From contig JANVCC010000018.1 in NCBI GenBank assembly GCA_025345505.1, forward strand, positions 61,594,232 through 61,658,231: a stretch of 64,000 nucleotides of DNA. Direction: 5' to 3'. Made by a program: the position numbers and the translations under genes. The stretch comes from Todiramphus chloris collaris. Taxonomy: Eukaryota; Chordata; Aves; Coraciiformes; Alcedinidae. Below are positions 11,893 to 26,130 of this stretch, piece after piece. Every line of letters begins with the position of its first letter. Within the stretch, counting starts at the first letter, position 1. The notes beneath the pieces were generated by a model that saw only the letters and a list, made by a program, of their open reading frames with translations, was not told the origin of the DNA and did not search any database.

Positions 11893-14509
11893 CTATTAAA
11901 AAATATACATTTTTATTAAAAAAGCAGTAAAGTTAACAAGAAATACTTTTTCATGACCATGTTTGAATACATATGTATGAATCCATCCATGTAAAATGTT
12001 CTTCTAGACACAATGGACTATATTATATACACATACTCCCTCCTCCCTTTCTTCTTTTTTTTTTTTTAATTACTTTCTTTAAACCATGGGACACTTTTAT
12101 AAAAGCCCCCAAACACCTTTTTATCTCGCTTATGAAGCATCAGCTAGAGCAAAGAAGTGCCAACAGCAACAAGACCTCCAAGAGCAATTCTTAGTAAAAT
12201 CATGTGTTATTTTCTTACAAAACAGAAAGATATGAACCTCAGTTTCATATCTAATATTTCTTGCACAGTAATTCATGCTTTAAAGGAGAAAAGATTCCTT
12301 CTTGTGTTTCTGATTTTTTAAAAATACACATTTTGAAAATGAAGCAAAAAAAACCAAAAAACCCCCACAAACCAGAGTGAATTCTCATGACAGGGAAAAT
12401 TAGGAAGTGAAGACAATAAGACAATATTAACAAAAGTGCTTGAGACAAGTAAACCACATAAGTGCAAGTGTTAGACACATCCTGGTGACTCAGTTAGGAC
12501 ACATCCATCATGCAGTATCAAGAGTTTACAAGTTTTTTATATATTTGTGTACCGAACAAGCAATGACTCCTTTCTCAGCAAAATCTTCTTTGGTGGTTTG
12601 GGGAGAGTATTATATGTGCATGATTATTAACTGCAGTATATGAGCGACTAAAATTTGAATCGGGGGGAATATATAGAAGTGATTTTCTAGCTGTCTTGCA
12701 AGTTTTGCACTGAAAAAGCTTGGAAGAATATGCTACCTCAGAAAGGAAAAAACAAAACAAAAAACCAAAAAAACCCACAGCCATCTTAAAGCAGATAGTA
12801 CTTGATCAGAGGTTCAGTAATGGATTTTTTTCTTCCCCCTCTACAAGAACACATCATCGTTCTGATGCATCTGCACATGTGGTGTCAATGTTAAGCCTGA
12901 GAGATCAGAGTGTGTGTACAGTAAAAGATACCTTAGCTCATGAGCTCCGAGCTCAGGTATGCAGCTCCAGAATGGAGTGGCGTGGAAGAAAAGGTTTAAA
13001 TCAAGCAGAATGGTAACAGAGGATGAATGAGCACTTACATCATAACAAAAATAATTAAGAAAAAAAAGCAAAGGCACTTGTTTGAGTAGACAGTACAAGC
13101 TGTCTTCCTGAGGAAAAAAAACCCAAGCAAATAGAGTGTGCAAGTCTATGTGTTGGCCCAACCTCTACTGATGTCTCAGCCTGATGAGAAAGACAAATGA
13201 AATGCAGTGCAGTCTCTTCCCAACTTTCAGACCCGTAAATTCTAACAAATTGGGAAAAGTCCCATCAGACTACAGAGCTGCAATAGGCTTCCCAGGTACT
13301 TCTAGAGTGGCACAGCAAGGCTGGTGTACTCATTTGAGATGGACAAGTGCTCTCAACACCAGGCGCCAGGGAGAGAAACTGAGTGCTCCCTTCTGGCTGA
13401 GAAAATAACAGTCTCCATCAGATCTCTGTGATTTTAGTTCCCTGGCTCAATAATCCCTCACTCAGTTGTTGAAGGTTTGCCTCCTTTTGCTTTCTCTTCT
13501 CAAACTGACCACTGAAGTAAAGTAACATGGGTAAGTCTGCAGCTTCTTTATGTTTTTCTGCTGATTTTCATTACAGAAGGGAAATTTTCAGGATAGAGTT
13601 TCAGGTAGGTAACTCTCACACATCTTGGATCGACTGTTACTAATCCAGATCGAATCAACAGCTAGTTGAACTTAATGAGAATAAAACCAGCAAGGCACAA
13701 CAGTGTTATGGAATTTGAGCCATTTACACTTAGCTGGTCTCCAGAGACAGAGGTCCCTACTTTTCTTTCTGGTTACTTTTCCATCATTAATGCCCTCACA
13801 CACTTTCTTGATTTAGGTCAGACTAATCCTGACTAATTGAGCTGCTCCATCCTTCCGTACCAGTGACCTGGATTAGAAGCAAGAGGGACAGCTTTTTCAA
13901 CAGCAAACATTCAGATGTTCAGAGTATTCCAGACCTGCCTTAGCTCAGGAAACATCCTCCCTATTCCAAATAAACAGAAAGCTACAATTAGTTCAAGTAA
14001 TTCCTTCTTGGCATATACCAAACTGTGTACATTTTCATGGATGTCATGGATTTCAGTTGAATGTACAATCTGGAGAAGGGAGGGAGAGGAAAACACGATC
14101 TGAACTCCTCTGGAGGTACTGTGTAGACCTTTTTTATGACAGGTACCCTCAAAGGCTACATCTTAGTCACATTTATGAAAACAGATCTTTCAGACTGTAA
14201 CAAGTCCCAGTAGAACCAGTGAAGTATAAACAAACAAACAACAAACAAACAACCAAAAACTAAATTATGCAAACATATAGAAAAACAAATCAAACACTCT
14301 AGAGGAAAAGGAATGGAATTTGACAGGATGAAAGAAAAGGAAAGCTTAGATTGATCATGAAGCTCAGAGTCCCCAAAGTTGCTTCAGTGCAAACCCTACA
14401 CCTGTGTACAAAGATTCTAGTAGGGAACCTAACCTGGGATTACCAACCTTGTGTGAAGTTTGCAGTTCTGATTTACTGTTCAACAGCAGAATGAAGGGTA
14501 GATTCTTAC
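11893..14509 (-). other. MAP3K5: MAP3K5 intron 6
   Basis: A 2.6-kb intron with A/C-rich tracts at about 12343-12372 and 12746-12780 and a CAAA-type simple repeat at about 14228-14260. No recognisable gene or intact element. Confidence 0.85.
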
Positions 14510-14616
14510 CTGTTCAGCGCAAATGCATAATGAAACCTCACATGGTGGTGGGAAGCCAAGTCAAAAGTAGGCAGTTTTTCTAAAGTTTTCACCAGCTTCA
14601 CAATGGAATCATAATC
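14510..14616 (-). CDS. MAP3K5: MAP3K5 coding exon 6 (residues 311-345 plus two bases of codon 346)
   Basis: TPR-region exon. The translation is DYDSIVKLVKTLEKLPTFDL followed by ASHHHVRFHYAFALN. It differs from human by Lys for Glu (VKTLEK) and Arg for Lys (HHVRFH). The acceptor is cccttcttttggaag|GAT. The donor is AACAG|gtaagaatct, near the U1 consensus. The 107-nt length is 35 codons + 2. The split Arg346 is completed by exon 7. Confidence 0.96.
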
Positions 14617-15570
14617 CTTCCAAAAGAAGGGAATAATGAAGTTTTAGGTGGCTGTACTGAGGTATGCCTATATATACTCCTCTTTGAACTCAGCACCTCT
14701 TATTTCAGACTAAGAAGTATTTTCAGTTCATTGTAAGTGTTATGGATTTTGGTTTCTGCAGTCTCAAACTGTAAACAGCCTGGACTCATCAGAAATGTGA
14801 CTATGTACAGTATTTATCAGGGAAACACAATTTGGTCTCCACTACTGCTTCAAGGGGGACCTGTGGAAATTTTATCACATCTATTTCATGATTAAAGTTA
14901 GCTTCAGTGGCTGAACATGTTCATGTACAGATATTACATTGCTAACTGCATCTGAATTAAGGCATCCCAAAACTCTGAAGTAGGCATGAGCCGCAAAAAC
15001 AAAATAAAAGAATCTTTCAATACCATAGCTTTTAAAGCTTACTCACCCACATACTTAAAAAACAACCAAAACCAAAATTAAACCACTTCAAAATGTTTAA
15101 GGGGCAACAATTGAAATTATTTGTAAAAAAGTAAGCAATTGCTAGCACCATTCCAGAAGCTAAAATGCATATGAACATGTTATGTTTCTATGAGAAACAT
15201 CACAAGCATGGTGACAAAGAATACATACACATATCAATAGCAAAATGCTACCATAGCCTTTAAGTAGGTCAGACTACGGGCCATTCAACACACATCAGTG
15301 CTGAGATGGAGAAGAGCTATTATATGTTGTGTACATTTTAGGTGCTGTTATGAAATAACAACACTTTTCTGCTATGTAAATGCACACTAAAACCAGTATA
15401 ATTACAAAATAAATTAAAAAGCATCAGCAAAGATACTGTAAAAGATTTTTACTAGTGTGCATTATTCATACAGTTTGTTGTCAAATCTGTACAAAACAGA
15501 CTAAAAATTTCACTGAGAACATAATTTAATTTACTATGTTTCAGATTATCTTAGAGCATAGGATTCATAC
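14617..15570 (-). other. MAP3K5: MAP3K5 intron 5
   Basis: A 954-bp AT-rich intron. No repeat or gene recognised. Confidence 0.88.
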
Positions 15571-15739
15571 CTGGATGTCTCTGTAGGACAGCAGCAAGTT
15601 TATTACGATGTCAGCAGACAGGACTTCAACATTGTCCACTCGCTGTCGAATCCTTGCCAGCTCTGCTGCAAGCTCTTTGCCCGTGTAGAGGGTACGGGCC
15701 TTCCTGATGTCATTCAGAATGGACTGCCGGAAATACTGG
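15571..15739 (-). CDS. MAP3K5: MAP3K5 coding exon 5 (residues 254-310)
   Basis: This is the start of the central regulatory region, which in human ASK1 is an array of TPR-like helices followed by a PH-like domain that primes the kinase. The translation includes QYFRQSILNDIRKARTLYTG, KELAAELARIRQRVDNVEVL and SADIVINLLLSYRDIQ. Its first codon is split (AG from exon 4 + C). The upstream intron ends gaaattgttcatctccag, a weak pyrimidine tract, and the open frame runs on upstream of the acceptor for about 25 codons. Agreement with the human protein fixes the boundary at CCAGTATTT. The donor is CAG|gtatgaatcc, phase 0. Confidence 0.95.
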
Positions 15740-15997
15740 CTGGAGATGAACAATTTCCCATCAGCAATTTGGGACAGGTCCCTTGTATATTTTTTTTTTT
15801 CTGGCCCTGCAGCTCTTCCACAATGTATATAAAGAACAATTATTGACAGAGCAGTGTCAACAGAGGGACTTGGTCAAGTTCAATGATTCATTATCAGCTT
15901 GTCTCGACAGAAGGCAAAACATTGCATCACCCTGAAGTCAGTCTGACATTTATACTGCCAGCAGGAATATATGAAGGGGTACAAAAAGACAACTCAC

Positions 15998-16191
15998 CTT
16001 GAACTGGCCTGTGCCACCTTCAAGAGCTGAATAAATCGATCCACCAGAGGTAAGCATATAGGTCCAAGCAGTGACTCAAAACTGGGCTGCATCAGTTCTG
16101 TAAGTCCCTTCATAAAACTGCTATCACAGCAGTACACCTTGTTATGTGGAGTTATCATATAAGGAACAAATATGTAGTTACCAGTGCACAT
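15998..16191 (-). CDS. MAP3K5: MAP3K5 coding exon 4 (residues 190-253 plus two bases of codon 254)
   Basis: This is the last part of the thioredoxin-binding region. Visible segments are MCTGNYIFVPYMITPHNKVY, CCDSSFMKGLTELMQPSFES, LLGPICLPLVDRFIQLLKV and AQASS. The Cys in GPIC is residue 235 here and aligns with human Cys250, reported as critical for thioredoxin binding. The paired Cys in YCCD are also kept. The acceptor is tttccctacag|ATG and the donor is AG|gtgagttgtc. The exon begins with an in-frame ATG, but this is internal coding sequence, not a start. It is separated from exon 5 by only 258 bp. Confidence 0.97.
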
Positions 16192-19100
16192 CTGTAGGGA
16201 AACAAGGTGCAATAAATATTTAGGGCAGTTATGGTTTAACAAGCCTAAGCATAAAACAAATGCATATGCTACCTGCAGAATTTCATCTGAAAAAGTCCAA
16301 GGGAGATCTGCTGCTTAGTTTGGCAAGACCAAGATTTCACCTAGGTGAAGCCTAGGATTACATAAATCCCATTTTCATCTCAAATATGATATACACCTGA
16401 AGTATATTCTTTTAGATTTCTGAACTGCTCCCTGTGGATGAGACTTTTTAGAAGCATCACATTGACCTTAAAATAGTCATTGGCTCAACAGTGAAGCAAT
16501 TCCGAGGGCACACCCTAGTCACCCCAAAGCGGCAGGAGGACTCAAGTGAAGCTGATGTACACCTTTTCAAGGTGACTGATGTTCAGAAGACAGCAAGATC
16601 TCTGGCTCTGCAATGGCTCTGCAATTTAGCATAGTTAAGGCTGACAGATGTTGAAAACAGTTATGACAAGCTAGTTGCCTCACAACAGGAAAACTGTAGA
16701 GAAAACTAATCCTTAGATAAACTGCAAAATGACTCAAATAGTTTAGTTAACAAAGACAAATTCCCTGCTATGCAGCAAACCTTCCTGGCCAGTGGCACTT
16801 AAAACTATCCATATTTCAGAACAACCACTTACAGAATGTCTTAGCATTACTAAACTCTATTGATTTCTATGTATCAATACATGACAGATACTTCACCAAC
16901 AAAAAAATCATTCTTATCTTCCAGAAAAGAGGGAAGCAAAATGTCTGGTGTCTGTGGTATATACACAAGTACGGATTTATGCACATAGAAATCTTGCTGA
17001 ATATTTGTGGTTTTGAAGGGTCTTAACTATGAGACAGCACACCATCAAAATCAGAAGTTCTGCCATTTGTCTCTCGAAGCTCAGCCTCCACTACTGAAGT
17101 GGCCAGCAGTCCAGCAAGAAAAGCCTTAAGGAAGCAATTATTGAGAGCCATCATTTCTGTATCCCTAAATTATTTCCAGGCTTAATTACTTTCTGGTCTG
17201 CTTCTGCTCTCCCAGAAGTCAATACAGCAATGAGGACATCATTTCAGAGTCCCCTGGCAAGCTGAGCTCCATGAATTGAGAGAGCAGTGACTGAACAGTT
17301 TTCAAATGCACAGTAACAGCTGTGTGCTTAAAACATATATTTTAACTTGTATTATTAGATTTTAAAAACATGTAAGGATTGAGATACTCTAGTCTATATA
17401 AATGTATGTGTACAGATATGTCAGTAAACATATGCTATGAAGAGTATGGGAACTACTTTTTTCTTTTTCCTAATTGCACCCATTATACTATGAAACTACA
17501 AGGCCTTGCTATATAGGCAACACCACCTCACATCTGAGAGATATGGACAAACTCTGTAAAATTTAAAAGTAATTGTTGCAGGCATTTACATGAGGTCTAT
17601 TGAGCTCAACTAAGCCAAAACTTGGTTGGAGATTGTTGCATACACAGACTTGCACAAGGATGAAACTTATTTTTCTTCCCCCAACAACTGCAGGAGTATC
17701 AGTTCTAAAGGAAACTTGTGAACTGGGAAGCATATGACAATATTTTAAACAAACAGTTAAGGAGTGTGATGCTAGAACCCAAACTGTTCGCCTTTACGAT
17801 GGAGAATTGAACGGACACTTCTGCTCAAGAACATGCTAGCATGTAAGGTGATCACACACTTTCGGGAGTGAGTGGATGAACCTTTGACCCTGCTGAAACT
17901 TAAGCCCCACAGTTAAAAAGAAGAGAGAAATTATGAATTTGCTGGAACCGGTTTCAGCAATTACAGGCAAGAGTGGGCAGTGACTGGTACAGGAGCTGCT
18001 ATTAAGCATAGGCAGACTATTCTCAAACTTTCCTTTTTTAAATAAAGAAGAAAAAGTTTGGGAAGTTAGAGCCAAGAGAAAGGGTGAAGTAGCTACAGAT
18101 ATCCTGGGGCAAGCATTTTTACTTCCTAATGTTTATTCAGTGCATTAAAAATAAATTTAAGACTGATTGCAGGAAGGCCTTCTCATATCTCTGGCACGCT
18201 GTTTCCAAAGCTCTGGTCTTAAAAATCAACTCTGAAAAAGGTTGTTTCCACCTTTTGAAATCCACAGAACCCCAAGTTTATCATAGCATAATGGTCAGGC
18301 CACCTACAGAGGCAGCACTGGAGTCTTCATAAATAATTAACAAGCAGGAAAACGACTCTTCATGCAGAGGTCAAGTGCCTGAGTCCATTACTGAGCAAGA
18401 GCTCTTATAAACTGACCCCGAGTGCATCTTCTGTAGGAAGCAGGTATCTATTTCAGTGGGACAAGAGACCCAGCAAAAATTATTTACGTGCATTTTTCCT
18501 GTTACCTGAGGGATGAAAAAAAGCTGGTTATATAATAGAGCCTGCTACAGGAGACACGCAGACCCAGTTACCTTTGAAAGCAGTGGGCTTGGAAGAAATT
18601 AACAGTAAAAGACAGGAGAAACCTCTACATGGAAAGAAAGCAGCAGAAAATAAAATCAATTTACAATTGTTCAAAGGGCCTCCAGAATTCTCAGGGAATT
18701 GTCTCAAGATAGAATCTCACCTTGATCTTCAGTGGCAGGTACTGTGGGAACATAGTGGCCTTTCTTTCAGACAGGGCATTAATTTGGTTGTTAACTTAAC
18801 CTAGAAAGTTATGTTTTGTGGGGAGCTCTGCATCTCTGAAACCTCCCCAGTTTGGCTGAAACATATCAGGCAGACAAGCTGGCAGATACAGAAAGAGGGT
18901 GGAGGATGAAAAAACAGTACAACCTCTTAAGTTTCATTTCCTTAGGAAATGGCCTTTAAAAGAAAAAAAAAAAACAAAAACACCCAAACCAACCACACAG
19001 AAAAAGCCCACATGTAGTAAATTTAAGAAATACAAAAAATATTGACTTCAGTTTCACTTTCCTAGCTGAAGAGTACATTAGATGTTTAACAGCTGAACCT

Positions 19101-21374
19101 GACAAAGGCAGACACACAGTAGCTCTGGTGACAGAAATGAAAAAAATTTTAAAAATTCAGAAGTTATATATTATTTACTAAAGGTGGTGCTGGAAGAAAG
19201 ATAACAGTGATGGCAAGACTGTTCTTGTACAGTAATGTCTCTAGTCACTCATTATGCAGAAATGTATTTCTTCACCATCACAAATTCTAACTACAAAGAG
19301 CCCCGACTGCATTTGGGCAATGATTGGGATGGGAGCCTGAAAGGACCAGGCTGTGAGGGCAGCCGCTAAGGAGCTGCTCCAATGTCAGACAGCTCTAAAC
19401 CTTCTTCCTCAAAGCAGAGTGCATGACTTGCTTCTTTCCTCATTCCCAGGCTATGATACCTCTGTCTTAGACATTTTTACTTCCTTTCTTAGATTTCTTT
19501 TTTCATAATACAAGCTAAAATGATTTAAGTCAGAAAGGAGCAAGCAGTCTTTCTTACACACACTTCCTATCTGCTCACACATTGCTTTACATTTTGACTT
19601 AGTGCACTTTATTTCACTTGGAAGTTTAAATATATTCCATTACCACTATTAAAATCTTCCCTGTAACGCTCCACCCTGACTCTGGTCTCAAACACTGATC
19701 TTCTTTCCTAAACCTAATTAGCTAATTAACGTCACTTTACATTCTAAGTTTGCTGAGTACCCAAGACAAAATTCTCATTTTCCTTTGATCCATTCCTCTG
19801 ACTCACCATACCATGTACAGTTAAAGTAATAGAATCCAGCCATTCCAGAAAAACGGGCAGCTTTTGAAGGAGTTAACATGTGAAATTCAATTGCAATATT
19901 CTCAGTTATGTCAACAACCTCTAAAAAATGTGAGTAGTACAAAAGAAAAAAAGTGGCTGGGAATAGACATGTCCCCAGTCAATAATAGGTTCTAGAAGCT
20001 TCCTTTTCCAATCTTCATTCTTTATAAATCTCTGATTATTTAAGGTCCAAGAGCTCAAATTATACTAATGAAATTACAAAGTGAGTGCAGGTGACCAGAG
20101 TTGTAAGTGGAAAGGCATTACTGAAAACATCCATGAGTGTGCACACAGACAGTTACTATGGTTCAGCCCGATGCACAAGAACTCAGGATATTAGATAAGG
20201 TAAACTTGTCCTGAGCTCCCAGATCAGCTGAAGTAGTTATATCTAGGAGATATGAACATACACCTATCTTTGAAGGCTTTGGGACAGCACACTCAGTACC
20301 TGGCAACATCAGGCCACCTTCTGAAAGGATCTGTTTCATCCAATCAGTCAGACTAATCAGAAGGCAAAAGTACTGGTTAGAGCCAGCTACGCAGGCATAA
20401 ACACCACAAAGTGATAAAATCTGTAATTCATATTTGCAAATGTTTTAGTTGCTTCATATTTTTTCTAATTTCCCTTCCTCGCTTACTGTGCAAAATTAAA
20501 CAGTTCCACAGTGTGTATAATTTCATTTTAAATACAGCCATAAGATTGTCTTTATAGCTCTACACTTACAGAATTTAAGACTATGCTGCTCCTAGCTAGA
20601 CCCTACTGGTGACTGGAACAATAAGTTCTTCCTTCTTGTTTGATATCCTTCCTCAGCTTCTGAGAAGAAATTAATATAGCCCCTATTTGTATTTAAGAGA
20701 CAACAAAAATGCATAGCATATAGTTATATCTTAATGATCACAATAAGATTATAAAACAGCCCTTCATTCCATGTCCCCCCTCTAATACACAACTGTTACT
20801 TTTAAAAGGGGCAGCTGTGGAATAATGATGGAGGTGATTTAAAAATTAAAATCATACTAAAGGTGCAGCATTGTTCACACATCAAGGAAAGGTATAACAT
20901 CAGAGAAACTTTCAGGGTAGAGCACAACTGGTATACCAGGAATCCATTTCACAGCAGTTCCCTAGGCAACACTGCCTGCAAGCAGCACAGGGGATGAAGT
21001 GGAGTGAGGATTCCATGGCCAGGCCCTGGGAAATCACAGCAGAGATGGGAACCTGATGGTATCACAGGACTGATAAGCTGCCTGTTTGCGACCCTGGGCC
21101 AACAGCCTGTCAGCTTTGGCAAAGTACTGTCCTTTGTGCAAACTTTGCTCATTATAATGTCATTATAATACGAAAACACACCTCCGTCCCAAAGTCTGTC
21201 TGCCTCCAAAGTGCAACCACCCCTCACTGAACTTGTGCTGTGAGTTTTCTTCAGCTCTATCTTTAAAAGCGAAGCAAGAGAAATTTACACCAATCATAAT
21301 ATTTATGACTAGAGTCACTCAAGCTCCACCTTGAAGGTAAAAATTATTAGAAAAATGGTTTAAGTAAGGGGGGA

Positions 21375-21850
21375 TGTTGGGGGAAGACATCATCATGGAC
21401 AAGTCAGGGAAGATACTATTGCCAACCATCTCTGACTCCTGGTTCTCTGATCCTCTCTGATCAGTTGACGGGCTGAACCTCGCTTCCTCCACCCCGTAGG
21501 GACGCCTTTGGGTAAGATCTGGACTCTTAAACTTAGAAATCTTCTTGAGCTGCTCTTTGATTTAATGCGTTTGGTATACCCTTATATATATGCTTTGCAG
21601 ACAGTGTATTTATCACCGGCAATCTATAAGAACTTGTATTTCTGTTGCTCTCAATAAACTGCACTTGTCATGCTGCTAGTTGCAGTTCTCTCATTGGGTG
21701 CCGTCAGCTCCTTGCTGGCTGCGTGAGACCGTGGAGTCTGCACCAAGTGCATGGAGTCTCCCAGCAAGTGCAGGGTGCTAGTAGTGAATCCAGAGCCCTG
21801 AGAGTTCAGATACACCGAACACAACCGGACTAATAGTGCCAAATTGGACA
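21375..21850 (+). mobile_element. LTR-like element (probable solo or 3' LTR of an avian endogenous retrovirus)
   Basis: A purine run (GTAAGGGGGGA, ending 21374) is followed by TGTTGGGGGAAGACATCATC. Downstream come a TATA box (21583-21591) and, 60-70 bases later, AATAAA (21653-21658), followed by a GC-richer U5-like part. This promoter-polyA spacing is typical of an LTR. The 3' boundary (a CA near 21850) is a guess, and no matching target-site duplication was found. No primer-binding site or retroviral gene was recognised on either side. It lies antisense in MAP3K5 intron 3. Confidence 0.5.
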
Positions 21851-24387
21851 TCACTCAGAATCAAAACCTAGCTGCCCCCAGCATCTCTGATATCTGAGGA
21901 CCAGCTGGAACGCAAGGGCTTTATTTTCTTCCAAATTACTTTACCCTTTCACGCCACAGCAGCTCTTTGGGAATTCAATTTGGAGACCATGTCTTCTTAG
22001 AAAGAACATCAATGCAATAAGGTAAACATGATTCATCCCCCCTCAAATATATCTGATGTAATACAGAAGATTTTTCTTTGGAAGTTGTACAGATGAAGAC
22101 ACCACAGTACTATAGAAATGGGCATTTGAGTTCAGCCCAATTCTCAGATCTTGAATTTTACTTCAAAAATGCAAAACTCCAGGGAGTCAATGATGTGCAG
22201 TCCTCTTGATTCCTTGAGGCTCTTTACTAACACTGTTCTGTTGGGATCATTTAACAGTCAAATATCCACAAACAGAAGAAAGCTGCCTTCAAAAACAAGA
22301 AGCACCAAAGAAAACAAAAGTCTCCCAAAAGAAAACCATGATTCTTTACTCATGAATGGGAGAATCTAGTGAATTCCATATAATTCCGTAAAATTCAGGT
22401 CAGCATTTAATGTAACTGGTTTTTGTTTTGTTTTTTTTTAAATAAAATCAATCAGTTGAGGTAATAAAAATAGCCGGTATCTCTCACAGTAGCAACTGTT
22501 CTTCCTGCTGACTCTCGCATAATTAAGATCAGCTTTTTTTCATTTCTCCTACTAGTTCTTCTGAGAAATATCTGCTCTTATTTCAATTCTTCTGATGAGA
22601 TTTTTCTTAAAGGCAATTCTCTGACTGCGCATGGTGTTACATGTAGCAGATGGCAAAATCCTAAACCAAGTTATTAAATCTATTCCCTCCATCCCCCCAA
22701 ACACACAGTAAATCAACATGTGTTAATATTTTAATGAATACAGGCTTGGTTTGGGTTTACTTCAAATTCCACTCACATGAATAAGAGCCTTGCCACTGAT
22801 TTGAAAAGAACCAAAAGTAAGCCTCACACTTCACATGAACTGAAGCACAGACACTAGGTCTACTATTTTAAATGCTTCCTATTTTCTTTGAGTATATATT
22901 CTTTCTTTATATACCCAGCAATAACTTTCTGTTTGCTTGTTAAAAATCAACACACACTCTACATGATACTTTCATCATATTCATATAAGAAAAAAGTTCT
23001 AACTTTTCCCAGGAAATGCATGTGCCAAATATTAGTCAAAGAATTAAAAAATAAAATAATGAAAGAACAAGCAAGAAATTAGTGATGTATCATAAATAAC
23101 AATAAAAAGCACAGTTGTCATTATCATACTGACTGAAGGTTACTACATGGCATTTTAAGTACTTGGATACCAAACATCAAACTGCCCCCAAATAATCTGT
23201 CAGCTAGGTGAGGAATATTAAAATTATCTCCCCTTATTTCCACAGTGAAAGAGACCAATATCTAAACATATCCTAGGGATCTACAGTCTTCTAGCAGTAC
23301 CTATTTGACAGCTCCAAGCTTGCAGACACCTCTGGCATGTCTCATCCAGGGTCACTCATTCTCCTGCTGAAGGAATGCTTCACCCAAAGAAGACACCAAA
23401 CTGTCTCCCAAGCTACACCTTAAACAGGAGACAGTTAGGAAGGGCTGTGGAAAACCAGTAAAAATTATAGTCTCTGATCCCTCCAAATATCAGAAAAGGA
23501 AAACATTAGTAAGAGTCCCTGGCCATACAACATTAACCCTGTTGCTTAATCACTAATTCCTGCGAGCCAGCTGCCCAGCAGAATGGTTCCCACTGCTGCC
23601 CAATCCGGCCAGGAGCTGTACTGCCATCTCACACCTCGGGCAGCTCCTGAGGCTATCACTCCAACTTGGTGCAAGCAAGCAGCCTGAATTGGAAAGTGAG
23701 CACTGTGTTGAGGTTTTACACAATTGGTTGCGAACTGTAGGTGTAAGGCATGCACGTTAAACCTCCTCAGATTCAGCAAGAAGTGAAATTTAAAAAAAAA
23801 AAAATTGAATAAATGGCCATTTGGAACCTGACCTGCAGCTTTCCTCCAAAGTTGGTAAGAATCAAACTGGGAAGAATTAGTATGAAATAGAAACTAGTGA
23901 GGTAAAACAAAATTATGGCCATGAACTGTTACCTTTATACCAACATCTCCTTGTGACTGAAACTCTTTACAAGCAATATCTAGAATGCCTCTGCTGCTTG
24001 GTTGACCTCAAAAATCAGATAAGAGAGAAAACTACACTTAAGCTTTCAAATATCAAAGTAACTGCCTCCCATCGAAGTATCACTCCCTGTAAAAATGTAT
24101 GGTTTTGGTATTATTGCAACATTTGGAAAAGGTCCAATTAAGTAGCTATAAAACTACATACAACAGGAAATGAGCCTATGTTATCTTGCACTGCTCTGCC
24201 CTGACAGGCTCCAGGCAGCTTATCCTACAACATTGTATTGACTATTATTAGGAAGCACAAAAATCCAGTCAGAACAAAGAACAAAACAGTTGGTAATGGA
24301 TTTTTTTTTTTTAATTTTTTTTCCTCCCCACTAGTTTTAGGGATACAAGGTTCAGGAAAAGCAAACAGAAGGCATTTCAGTTAGAGA

Positions 24388-24420
24388 GATATATATAGAT
24401 ACACACACACACACACGCAC
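24388..24420. repeat. (TA)n(CA)n microsatellite
   Basis: GATATATATAGATACACACA followed by further CA units, ending in ACACACGCAC. Confidence 0.9.
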
Positions 24421-26115
24421 TTGTTTTGCAGCCTTTTTAATCCCCTGGTGCCAGGGTTACCATTGTCCTGTTATGGCTGATGTTTGCGTGCTATTAAAAA
24501 ACATGTTGTAGAACAGCAGGACTAAACTCCTGGTTTATTCATGTATGAATTTCAGGGTTTTTTCATATTTGTAACCTCTCATAATCACTCATATGGTGAT
24601 TTTTGGTAAAGGTAAACATCACCATCACAGATTCTCAGGAACAGCACCTTTGTCATACTCATGTATCCAAGAGACTTATGATTTATGAAGAAATGTGATT
24701 TTTATTAAGTGGGAATTATATTCAATATTTAGGCATTCAACGACATTATGAAAAGTCTGCTTCCAAGTAATTTGGCTGACAGTACGCCAGAACATGAGAA
24801 AAAATCAGAGTTGCTAAGCTAGTTTCACTGACTTCCCTGTTCTAATCCCTGGGAAAATACTTCCTTCCAGAAAAGATGTTATGTGGGTGTGCTTGAAAAC
24901 ATCTGAGACTCTCAAGGAACACATTCTTTTTGTGGCATACACTGAAACATTTCTAAAAGTGATAAATGACAGTTTCACAGCCACCTATCCAAATTTGAAT
25001 AGAAAACAGAACAATCCTTTCCCAAGCACATGAAGGCCAAGTTATCATACCTCTCCTTGAGCTTCAGGCACTGTCATTTAAATATAGGACAAGATGACAA
25101 GATCTCCCCTTTATTCTACTGTACCAGTCATCTCCTGATGGTTTCCCGCTAACAGAGCTCTTCCCCTATCCTCACAGGGACATTACATTAGTCACGCATA
25201 ATTCTCCCTAGATCCTGGGCTACCGGAACAAAACTACAGAATGCAACACATTCATTTACAAGAAAGGCCTTACTGTTCTTTTTCATTTTGTGTAAAGGCC
25301 TAAGTGATCATTTACTCCACTTTCATTACAGAAAGGCAAGAGATTTTTAGTCTAGCACATCATTCACAGCATTCTGAGAGTCTCTGACTCTCAGCACTTT
25401 TTGGTTAAGAATTATACTATATGGAACCCTCTTTGGTTGTTTTCTGTTTGTTTGTTTGTTTTTAAAATGTGTTAGGGCCAAAGACTGCACTGGTTTTGAA
25501 GCCATCTTTAGAAACTCCATCAGCTATAGAATATAGCTGCATCCTTTTCAAAGAACCATGTTTCATACTGGCAGAAGTCCTTACTTAATCCATGAATTTC
25601 ACTGTGAAATAAAAAAGTAAAACAAGGAATACTGCAGGTTTTGTGGCAGTTTTAACACTGTGGGAAGTAAAACTTCACCAGTTTCTAAAATTAAATAGTT
25701 CATATGCCCCTTATAAAGGTTTATTCAAATATAGGGAATTATACAACATACACAGCACCTCAGGATATCTGCACACCACTAACTACTACAGAATTATATC
25801 TTAGCATATACAGCAACCAGTAAGCCCCAAAGCGGAGCCAAGAACAACTCAACATGCCAGATATTTATTTCTGACACGAGCTGCCCTGCTGCTCCAGCAC
25901 AAACCACATTAAGAAAGCAGTGTTCTCAACAGTCATAGGTTGGCCTCCCTTGAACTTGAGAACGAAACAGGGAAGGCAAATTTGCAAGGCCAACCTCAGA
26001 AACCAGAGCAATGTCAAGGTGCAGAGAAATAGTTTAATGACTGGCAGTCACAGACAGACTACTGGGATCTGCACTGCACTAGGACTAACAAGCTCTAGGA
26101 CTCAACTTCCAGAAA

Positions 26116-26130
26116 TACACACACACACAC
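26116..26130. repeat. (CA)n microsatellite
   Basis: Seven CA units in intron 3, about 440 bp from the microexon. Confidence 0.9.

Noticed and set aside
15740..15816. Upstream extension of exon 5 (open frame continues about 25 codons past the acceptor)
   Set aside because: Human ASK1 has no such residues, and the split Ser codon between exons 4 and 5 fits exactly at 15739. Retaining the 258-bp intron would meet TGA at once after exon 4.
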